A stretch of DNA of 64,000 nucleotides from Lophius americanus (taxonomy: Eukaryota; Chordata; Actinopteri; Lophiiformes; Lophiidae). Location: positions 124,001 through 188,000 of the forward strand of contig JBBDHG010000011.1 of NCBI GenBank assembly GCA_037951165.1, in the 5' to 3' direction. Made by a program: the position numbers and the translations under genes. Each line of letters begins with the position of its first letter. Position 1 is the stretch's first letter. Below the pieces are notes generated by a model. That model had not been told where the DNA came from. It made no database searches and saw nothing but the letters and a program-made list of their open reading frames with translations. This document shows, piece after piece, positions 63,001 to 64,000 of the stretch.

Positions 63001-63535
63001 TTAAAGCTCAGCTGTTCCGTCGTGTTTTGAAAGAAACAGCAACTCGACACACTGTGTGGGCAAAACATTTGGTTCTCTGCACGAATGGACTGTGTTTGTG
63101 CTGAGCAGCTGTCAGAATTATGAGTGCATCTGTGTTATTGTGAAGCAAGCTGAAAACGAACAGAGACGGTCCACAAACAATTAAAAAGACCAATTATTTC
63201 AGAGCAGAGGCGTGAACAGAAAGTGTAATTGGTGAGTCCTCTAAGGCGGCGGTCCAAATTGGATCACCTCCTGATGAAGGAGTTTCTATTTTTATCCCAG
63301 CGTCTTCAGTGTCTTTGCTCAGAGCCTCCAATCGGAAGAGGCTGAAAAGTGTGATGTTGTCTCACACAGTGGAGGACATGACTCTTACCATCGCCTGTCT
63401 CCATGCGCTCTGCGTTGCCATACTTCTGCGTATTCCGTGCAATGGTTCCCATGTTGGACATGTGGTGACGCTCAGTGTGAGAGTGGGATGAGTCTGACGA
63501 GTAGCCCGTCACGTCCGGGGGGGCTGAGTGATTCT
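26632..63535 (-). CDS. dip2c: dip2c, disco-interacting protein 2 homolog C (3' part, 32 exons)
   Basis: Seen: 32 exons on the minus strand that join in frame at every junction into 1356 residues ending in DPIYVAYNM-stop. Family knowledge: DIP2 proteins have an N-terminal DMAP1-binding domain (outside the window) followed by two tandem FAAL-like AMP-binding domains; they are cytoplasmic or membrane-associated, linked to fatty-acyl and diacylglycerol metabolism and to neuronal development. Domain 1 runs from E2/E3 to about E18, domain 2 from E19 to E32. Adenylate-forming motifs are recognisable but degenerate: SVSTTGMLAGVQ/MSH in E23/E24, RTGYLGF in E30, RGMRYHPIDIE in E31, NSRGEKQRMHLRD in E32. 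Paralogue C is favoured over A and B from E1, E3, E17 and the C-terminus compared with recalled vertebrate proteins. Teleosts may have two dip2c copies; I cannot tell which this is. 5' exons lie right of the window. Confidence 0.93.
26930..27375. repeat. interspersed repeats in the last dip2c intron
   Basis: 26930-27070 is related to the 19470-19900 repeat (TTTTATTTGAGTAAAAGTAC). 27215-27330 carries GGGGTTCAGTGTCTTGCTCA, GGACACTAGAATTGGGCATC, GAACC, a common fish repeat tail. No coding function seen. Confidence 0.5.
27805..27928 (-). CDS. dip2c: dip2c exon E31 (domain 2 A8 motif)
   Basis: Acceptor CTCCCAAACAG, donor GTAGGT; phase 1 to 2, residues 1232-1272. Encodes RHDALFVVGALEEAMELRGM and RYHPIDIETSVIRAHKSIME. 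The stretch aligns with the FAAL motif ...G..KD.II.RG.N.YP.DIE at the hinge to the C-terminal subdomain. Confidence 0.96.
28011..28185 (-). CDS. dip2c: dip2c exon E30 (domain 2 A7 motif)
   Basis: Acceptor TTCCTCCTGCAG, donor GTTAGT; phase 0 to 1, residues 1174-1231. Encodes IWVHSAHNGSGYYSGYGEEV, LQSDHFNSRLSFGDTQTVWA and RTGYLGFLRRTELTDANG. RTGYLGFL aligns with RTGDLGFL of FAALs, with Tyr replacing the Asp. Confidence 0.96.
28880..28954 (-). CDS. dip2c: dip2c exon E29
   Basis: Acceptor TTTCTGTAG, phase 0 to 0, residues 1149-1173. Encodes ILPGVRIIIANPETKGPLGD then SHLGE. The donor GTCTTT is poor; the phase and the following IWVHSAHN exon support it. Confidence 0.92.
29898..30235 (+). mobile_element. 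Tc1-like transposon, decayed fragment
   Basis: Terminus AACTGATTAGCCATAACATT at 29900, then transposase-like residue TGACTGGGTTAGAGCATCTC, CAGAACTGCAGG, and AGGGATAACTGGTGAACC around 30100-30210, matching the N-terminal helix-turn-helix region of Tc1-like transposase. Heavily mutated. Confidence 0.65.
30497..30621. repeat. two adjacent long hairpins in dip2c intron
   Basis: First: 30497-30514 pairs with 30519-30536 (18 bp, one mismatch, 4-nt loop). Second: 30552-30581 pairs perfectly with 30592-30621 (30 bp, 10-nt loop). Both arms are intact, which suggests recent origin. Confidence 0.9.
30725..31070 (-). mobile_element. RTE-type LINE, 3' UTR fragment
   Basis: Plus strand reads CCTGCCTGGCATCTCCAGCA, TCCTTCTACCAATATATTCA, GTCCAAACCATCTCTATC, CTCCGAGGTGTCTAACCTGG, TCACTCCTGAAGACCATCTA; same family as 20780-21690, less decayed. 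Inserted antisense to its own coding sense in the intron between E28 and E29. Confidence 0.75.
32630..32687 (-). CDS. dip2c: dip2c exon E28
   Basis: Acceptor TGTCTTAG, donor GTGAGT; phase 2 to 0, residues 1129-1148. Encodes VRLVERGSPHSLPLMESGK. Separated from E27 by only 86 nt. Confidence 0.94.
32774..32835 (-). CDS. dip2c: dip2c exon E27
   Basis: Acceptor TTGTCTGCAG, donor GTACCA; phase 0 to 2, residues 1109-1128. Encodes GTSGPDPTTVYVDMRALRHD. Confidence 0.94.
33138..33308 (-). CDS. dip2c: dip2c exon E26
   Basis: Acceptor TTTCTCTTCCAG, donor GTGAAC; phase 0 to 0, residues 1052-1108. Encodes ARGLDLSRVRACVVVAEERP, LTHSFSKLFKDLGLHPRSVS and TAFGCRVNLAICLQ. Confidence 0.96.
33309..35438. other. 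dip2c: dip2c intron between E26 and E25
   Basis: 2.1 kb of AT-rich intron. A 13-bp perfect hairpin GGAGCACAAAAAA / TTTTTTGTGCTCC occupies 34780-34813. No exon or recognisable transposon seen. Confidence 0.65.
35439..35607 (-). CDS. dip2c: dip2c exon E25
   Basis: Acceptor GATTTCTGCAG, donor GTCAGC; phase 2 to 0, residues 995-1051. Encodes VYSGHQSILIPPVELESNPA, VRDTFCSYSVMELCTKGLGL and QTEALK. Confidence 0.95.
35715..35845 (-). CDS. dip2c: dip2c exon E24
   Basis: Acceptor TTCCTCTTTCCAG, donor GTTGGT; phase 0 to 2, residues 952-994. Encodes MSHNAVGDFCRSVKLQCELY and SREVAICLDPYCGLGFVLWC. MSHNAV completes the A3 loop begun in E23. Confidence 0.95.
35895..35943 (+). repeat. (AC)n microsatellite
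   Basis: About 24 uninterrupted AC units, preceded by an interrupted ACACCC/ACAA stretch; about 50 nt upstream of the E24 acceptor in transcript sense, where it reads (GT)n. Confidence 0.95.
36301..36410 (-). CDS. dip2c: dip2c exon E23 (ATP-loop motif, domain 2)
   Basis: Phase 1 to 0, residues 915-951; donor GTCAGC. Encodes DLPKKKPPALYKPTNPEGLA then YLDFSVSTTGMLAGVQ. SVSTTGMLAGV matches the (S/T)(S/G)(G/S)TTG..KGV A3 loop of adenylate-forming enzymes, with Ala-Gly where Lys-Gly is usual. The acceptor has a GT-repeat in place of a pyrimidine tract. Confidence 0.95.
36421..36466 (+). repeat. interrupted CA microsatellite at the E23 acceptor
   Basis: Two CA blocks separated by CCCGCGCAGA. In transcript sense the GT blocks end about 10 nt before the E23 splice acceptor, occupying the polypyrimidine tract. 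Confidence 0.9.
37271..37382 (-). CDS. dip2c: dip2c exon E22
   Basis: Acceptor CTCTCTCAG, donor GTAGAG; phase 0 to 1, residues 878-914. Encodes VSHSACVMTTAVICKLLRSK then VDIRNWPPVLDT. Confidence 0.94.
37638..37759 (-). CDS. dip2c: dip2c exon E21
   Basis: Acceptor CGCCGCAG after a GT-rich stretch, donor GTCAGG; phase 1 to 0, residues 837-877. Encodes IDLIAAFYGSLYAGCVPITV and PPHPQNISTTLPTVKMIVE. Confidence 0.95.
37905..38028 (-). CDS. dip2c: dip2c exon E20
   Basis: Acceptor CCTCCAG, donor GTAGGC; phase 0 to 1, residues 796-836. Encodes GAVSSSLTCLQLHKRAERVA and LQEGDHVALVYPPG. Confidence 0.95.
38476..38556 (-). CDS. dip2c: dip2c exon E19 (start of domain 2)
   Basis: Acceptor GTGTTTCAG, donor GTAACA; phase 0 to 0, residues 769-795. 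Encodes FLFLSEVLQWRSQTTPDHVL then YTLLSSR, the opening of adenylation domain 2. Confidence 0.94.
38557..39964. other. dip2c: dip2c intron between E19 and E18
   Basis: 1.4-kb intron. A LINE-tail-like sequence ending TTTATCTTATCTTCATCTTA lies near 39370-39470. This is where a microexon for the missing Ala-Arg-Lys would have to be; the only candidate I noticed is a 6-nt AGAAAG (Arg-Lys) on the minus strand at 39612-39617 between CAG and GTTGAA, without a good pyrimidine tract. Confidence 0.5.
39965..40065 (-). CDS. dip2c: dip2c exon E18 (inter-domain linker)
   Basis: Acceptor TGTGCTGCAG, donor GTAATA; phase 1 to 0, residues 735-768. Encodes IGPASVMVGNLVSGKRIAQA and SGRDLGQTDDNDQ. Recalled DIP2 proteins continue with Ala-Arg-Lys before FLFLSEV; that triplet is in neither E18 nor E19 here. 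Confidence 0.93.
40190..40430. repeat. ubiquitous fish interspersed repeat fragment
   Basis: Contains CTTTATTGCATGTTTTTGGA, CTGTGGAAGAAAGTCAAGG, GGGAGAACATGCATAC, matching the ...GCATGTCTTTGGACTGTGGG... repeat common in fish. A C8-12 plus T tract follows at 40443-40464. Confidence 0.6.
40518..40719 (-). CDS. dip2c: dip2c exon E17 (end of domain 1)
   Basis: Acceptor TCCTCAG, donor GTGGAA; phase 0 to 1, residues 668-734. Encodes AIDSIHGVGVFCLALVPANT, LPKTPLGGIHLSEIKQLYLE and HPCNVLMCPHTCVTNLPKPR. LPKTPLGGIH aligns with the A10 motif (P.T..GK), with no Lys after the Gly pair. Confidence 0.96.
40787..40950 (+). mobile_element. Tc1-like transposon, 5' fragment
   Basis: AACGTTATAACCACTGACAG, ATAACATTGATTATCTT, GGGTGAGATATTTTGGGAAG, TAAGTGAACATGATGTCCTG follow the transposase-proximal end of the same Tc1-like family as 10315-10768; ends before the transposase start. 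Confidence 0.7.
41307..41421 (-). CDS. dip2c: dip2c exon E16
   Basis: Acceptor CCCTGCAG, donor GTAGAC; phase 2 to 0, residues 629-667. Encodes IAVFSVTVLRDERIVVVAEQ then RPDSTEEDSFQWMSRVLQ. Confidence 0.95.
41640..41713. mobile_element. hAT remnant (terminus AGTTGGACACCCCTG)
   Basis: Ends GAGTTGGACACCCCTG, the inverted form of the CAGGGGTGTCCAA.CT terminus of a hAT group widespread in vertebrates; the piece before it (TTGCGGCCTGTTTGGCCC) fits the adjoining internal sequence. Only one end seen. Confidence 0.5.
42576..42621 (+). repeat. (TG)n microsatellite
   Basis: About 20 TG units with one TTTG interruption near 42613, inside the E16/E15 intron. Confidence 0.95.
43062..43270 (-). CDS. dip2c: dip2c exon E15 (domain 1 A7/A8 region)
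   Basis: Acceptor CTGTTGCAG, donor GTGAGT; phase 0 to 2, residues 560-628. Encodes VFPVSSSGGLVSEYAFVRTG, LLGFIGPGGLVFITGKMDGL and SGRRHNADDIVATALAVEPM. RTGLLGF aligns with the RTGDLGF motif of adenylate-forming enzymes, with Leu in place of the nucleotide-ribose-binding Asp. Confidence 0.96.
44090..44226 (-). CDS. dip2c: dip2c exon E14
   Basis: Phase 1 to 0, residues 514-559; donor GTGTGT. Encodes VCVVKPEGIPQLCQTDEIGE and ATGTSYYGLTGMTKNTFE. The acceptor's pyrimidine tract is a pure (CT)n microsatellite in transcript sense (44251-44289). Confidence 0.95.
44227..47124. other. dip2c: dip2c intron between E14 and E13
   Basis: 2.9 kb of AT-rich intron. Apart from the GA microsatellite next to E14, I recognise no exon or named transposon. 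The open frames on both strands are short and unremarkable. Confidence 0.6.
44251..44289 (+). repeat. (GA)n microsatellite, (CT)n pyrimidine tract of E14
   Basis: About 19 uninterrupted GA units on the plus strand. In transcript sense this is the pyrimidine tract leading to the E14 acceptor at 44227. Confidence 0.95.
47125..47264 (-). CDS. dip2c: dip2c exon E13
   Basis: Acceptor TTTTGTTCAG, donor GTGAGT; phase 2 to 1, residues 467-513. Encodes PVEDSSQPPGRGVLSMQGLT and VDTEERLSVLTVQDVGTVTP. Confidence 0.95.
47505..47590 (+). repeat. fish interspersed repeat fragment
   Basis: GCCGGGATAGGCTCCAGCCC, GTGACCCAGATGAGGATAAA, followed by AATGAATGAATAAATA; a common teleost repeat end. Confidence 0.65.
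48005..48240 (-). repeat. fish interspersed repeat fragment, opposite orientation
   Basis: ATCCATCCATCCATTTACTC, TATACCAGCCGACATCTAAT, GAGACAGACAACCATTCACG, then AAGGTGACAGTGCTACTCAC; the same repeat group as 47505-47590 and 60345-60500. Confidence 0.65.
49044..49158 (-). CDS. dip2c: dip2c exon E12
   Basis: Acceptor TTCTGCTAG, donor GTACAC; phase 1 to 2, residues 429-466. Encodes WSISSCDAFLNVFQTKGLRA and VICPCASSPEALTVAIRR. CASSPEALTVA occupies the place of the YGLAE-type A5 motif in FAALs. Confidence 0.95.
49159..51915. other. dip2c: dip2c intron between E12 and E11
   Basis: 2.8 kb, strongly AT-rich, with poly(A) and poly(T) runs (for example 49519-49534). No exon, transposon terminus or large repeat recognised. 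Confidence 0.6.
51916..52035 (-). CDS. dip2c: dip2c exon E11
   Basis: Phase 1 to 1, residues 389-428; donor GTAAGC splits a Trp codon (T|GG). Encodes AKVACVKSRDMHWALVAHKD and INLSSLRMLLVADGSNP. The acceptor is preceded by (CT)n then (GT)n and TGCAG instead of a normal pyrimidine tract. Confidence 0.95.
52038..52103 (+). repeat. compound (CA)n (GA)n microsatellite at the E11 acceptor
   Basis: (CA)11 at about 52038-52060 then GA-rich 52068-52101. In transcript sense CT then GT repeats end directly in the TGCAG acceptor of E11. Confidence 0.95.
52170..52263 (-). CDS. dip2c: dip2c exon E10
   Basis: Acceptor GTGTGCAG, donor GTCAGA; phase 0 to 1, residues 358-388. Encodes SVMNMMHVISVPYSLMKVNP then LSWIQKVCQYK. 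Confidence 0.95.
52605..52669 (-). CDS. dip2c: dip2c exon E9
   Basis: Acceptor TTTCTGTAG, donor GTAAGA; phase 1 to 0, residues 336-357. Encodes AETIVNVLDFKKDVGLWHGI. Only 65 nt. Confidence 0.94.
52746..52822 (+). repeat. (TG)n microsatellite after the E8 donor
   Basis: More than 30 TG units with a TTTG interruption near 52755-52763. In transcript sense, a CA repeat starting about 12 nt into the E8/E9 intron. Confidence 0.95.
52834..52936 (-). CDS. dip2c: dip2c exon E8 (P-loop-like motif, domain 1)
   Basis: Acceptor TCTCTCCCAG, donor GTAGGC; phase 0 to 1, residues 302-335. Encodes YKTCKDGSVLGVTVTRVALL followed by HCQALTQSCSYTE. By position, CKDGSVLGVTVT stands where adenylate-forming enzymes carry the Ser/Thr/Gly-rich ATP loop, but the Gly and Thr pattern is degenerate, as across DIP2 family domain 1. 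A CA repeat follows the donor within about 12 nt. Confidence 0.95.
53250..53620. repeat. GA/GATA-rich degenerate tract in E8/E7 intron
   Basis: Purine-rich on the plus strand with loosely recurring units such as GATAGAGAGA, AGAGAAATAGAGA and GATAGACAGACAGA. Best read as a decayed microsatellite or minisatellite. Minus-strand open frames rich in Ser and Leu here are artefacts of the composition. Confidence 0.8.
54436..54479 (+). repeat. (GT)n microsatellite abutting the E7 donor
   Basis: 22 GT units. In transcript sense the E7 donor reads GTGAGC and then passes at once into (AC)n. Confidence 0.95.
54485..54594 (-). CDS. dip2c: dip2c exon E7
   Basis: Acceptor TCACTGCAG, donor GTGAGC; phase 1 to 0, residues 265-301. 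Encodes WPKLLWFVTESKHLSKPPRD and WFPHIKDANNDTAYIE. The donor runs straight into a long CA repeat in transcript sense (54436-54479). Confidence 0.95.
54968..55091 (-). CDS. dip2c: dip2c exon E6
   Basis: Acceptor CTCCAATAG, donor GTGAGA; phase 0 to 1, residues 224-264. Encodes DAGSQQIGFLLGSCGVTVAL, then TSDACHKGLPKSATGEIPQF. Conserved adenylation-domain core. Confidence 0.95.
55092..56026. other. dip2c: dip2c intron between E6 and E5
   Basis: 0.9 kb. 55300-55750 is less AT-rich than neighbouring introns and unlike the repeats in the window; two plus-strand frames (55427-55630 and 55551-55745) have no recognisable product. Nothing else supported. Confidence 0.5.
56027..56137 (-). CDS. dip2c: dip2c exon E5
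   Basis: Acceptor CTCCTAG, phase 0 to 0, residues 187-223. Encodes VALVFPNNDPVAFMVAFYGC and LLAEVVPVPIEVPLSRK. The donor reads GTGCTT, weak at positions +4 to +6, but the open phase and the next exon (DAGSQQ) fix it. Confidence 0.94.
56374..56592 (+). mobile_element. Tc1-like transposon, 5' fragment with decayed transposase start
   Basis: AGCCAAAACATTACAACCAT, TATAATAGGCAGCAAGTGAG, then AAATCGTGATGGCTAATAGA and GGGTCAGACAATCTCCAGAA, which align with the first codons of Tc1-like transposase (KG.IV.ARRLGQ.IS). Frameshifted and truncated. It lies in the E5/E4 intron. Confidence 0.7.
57049..57140 (-). CDS. dip2c: dip2c exon E4
   Basis: Acceptor TTTCCTGCAG region ending at 57141, donor GTGAGT; phase 1 to 0, residues 156-186. 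Encodes KLWSRSIKLAYNILHKLGS then QEPMVRPGDR, the standard early adenylation-domain segment before the VALVFPN strand. Confidence 0.95.
57141..59138. other. dip2c: dip2c intron between E4 and E3
   Basis: 2 kb of intron, with an A18 run at 57254-57271 and the LINE 3' end at 58300-58790 listed separately. No exon recognised. Confidence 0.65.
58300..58790 (+). mobile_element. LINE 3' end fragment
   Basis: ACTGAACGCCACAGGAAGTA, TTTTCTACCAACGGCCATTA, TCCTCCCCTTCAGCAGGAAG read as the last residues of a fish LINE ORF2, followed by the AT-rich 3'UTR (ATGTGCACTTTG, GTACTCACTTATTTAATATT, GAGGAGCAATCTCTGGCACA, GATTTCCTACAGG) and a tail. Truncated at the 5' side. Confidence 0.65.
59139..59336 (-). CDS. 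dip2c: dip2c exon E3
   Basis: Acceptor CACCTCCAG, donor GTAACC; phase 1 to 1, residues 90-155. Encodes VQQPDPNQPRPEGAEMMPVR, then GVVTNWPPSLEAALQRWG and SPKAPCLTSLDTAGKPLYVL. Start of adenylation domain 1. The GVVTNWPPSLEAAL stretch matches DIP2C rather than DIP2A as I recall them. Confidence 0.96.
60049..60090. repeat. (TA)n microsatellite plus T tract
   Basis: About 13 TA units followed by 11 T residues; in the E3/E2 intron. Confidence 0.95.
60345..61135 (+). mobile_element. fish repeat joined to LINE ORF2 C-terminal fragment
   Basis: 60345-60500 is the CATCCATCCATTTTCTG... repeat (CGTGCGGGGTCGTAGGCGCC, GAGCGAGAGGCGGGGTAAAG). 60510-60660 translates on the plus strand as HIGSVLASSHWLPVSFRVDF then TISLMTFKALCGL, the conserved LINE reverse-transcriptase tail (H.TPVL.SLHWLPV..RI.FKI). 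60860-61135 is a decayed continuation ending GTGCAAATAAATTTCATATT. Confidence 0.65.
62784..62903 (-). CDS. dip2c: dip2c exon E2
   Basis: Acceptor TTTTCACAG, donor GTTAGA; phase 1 to 1, residues 50-89. Encodes VPVSSRVSAKIQQLVNTLK followed by PPLREFFVDDFDELLE, the highly conserved lead-in to adenylation domain 1. Confidence 0.95.
63389..63535 (-). CDS. dip2c: dip2c exon E1 (first in window)
   Basis: Acceptor TTTAG before 63535, donor GTAAGA after 63389; phase 1 in, phase 1 out, window residues 1-49. It encodes ENHSAPPDVTGYSSD, then a Ser/His-rich stretch, then KYGNAERMETGDG. This is the variable linker between the DMAP1-binding region and the first adenylation domain; the ENHSAPPDVT and KYGNAE.METGDG ends are what point to the C paralogue. 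The middle is poorly conserved, as expected. Confidence 0.9.
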
Positions 63536-64000
63536 CTAAAGCAGACAGATGGAGAGTTAGGAGGAACCACAGATCAACAGCGAGCTGTGACTCACTATTC
63601 ATATTAATCGCTGAACGCTTTTGTCAAGTGTTTTGGTTAATTGCTCTTATCAGCATTTTAAATGCTGTTATTTGTGCGTCGCATCCCAGCGCACAGGAAT
63701 GAATGAGGTGGAGGGATATTCAATACAACAACTGTTACAAAACCTCATTTATGTACTCCGGATTAAATCAGACTGCATTTTATGCAACAAAATGTAAAAT
63801 CTCTATAGAATATCTCCTTTCCAGAGCATAATCAGGAACATTTATTCAACACAAGATTTAATGTATAAAGGTTGTCAATAACTTTTAATTAACCTTTAAC
63901 TTTTTTTTGTTCTAAATGCAACTGCAGAGTGTAGCCAGCCCGAGTTCAAAAGGTTCTAAAAACTGCTAAATGGAAAAACTGCAGTTGGACCACAATTCGG
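63536..64000. other. dip2c: dip2c intron upstream of E1, to window edge
   Basis: AT-rich, no exon recognised. The five or so upstream dip2c exons expected from the vertebrate gene must lie beyond 64000. Confidence 0.6.

Overview
The window is vertebrate nuclear DNA, almost certainly from a teleost fish. It carries parts of two protein-coding genes, both on the minus strand and both split into many short exons with GT-AG introns. The rest is AT-rich intron and intergenic sequence with dense dinucleotide microsatellites and decayed fish repeats (Tc1-like and hAT DNA transposons, RTE-type and other LINE 3' ends). I see no bacterial or viral gene set, no CRISPR array, and no tRNA or rRNA gene.

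Right two thirds (26632-63535, with a 3'UTR probably reaching about 22725): the 3' part of dip2c, disco-interacting protein 2 homolog C. I placed 32 consecutive coding exons, E1 (63389-63535) to E32 (26632-26884, stop included). Together they give 1356 residues with compatible reading phases at every junction. They cover both tandem FAAL-like adenylate-forming domains; the N-terminal DMAP1-binding region and first exons lie to the right of position 64000. The paralogue call (C rather than A or B) rests on recalled vertebrate sequences, above all the divergent stretch in E1 (ENHSAPPDVT ... KYGNAE.METGDG), the stretch VRGE.LGVVTNWPPSLEAAL in E3 and the C-terminal exon.

Left third (about 8897-18916): the first four coding exons of a class B1 (secretin-family) G-protein-coupled receptor: signal peptide, then three exons building the cysteine-rich hormone-binding ectodomain, in correct phase 0-1-1-0. 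The transmembrane exons were not recognised between 1 and 8896 and probably lie beyond the left edge. The subfamily (VPAC2, GHRH/PRP, secretin or PACAP receptor-like) is not settled.

18917-22720 is the intergenic gap, holding the receptor's presumed promoter, two copies of a common fish interspersed repeat, and an RTE LINE 3' fragment. Points worth a second look: several long perfect hairpins or inverted repeats, GT microsatellites in place of normal polypyrimidine tracts at several dip2c acceptors with CA repeats directly after several donors, a missing Ala-Arg-Lys triplet at one dip2c junction that suggests an unseen microexon, and at least seven fragments of one Tc1-like family. I found no evidence of a new multi-gene system; this is an ordinary fish locus with interesting local structure.
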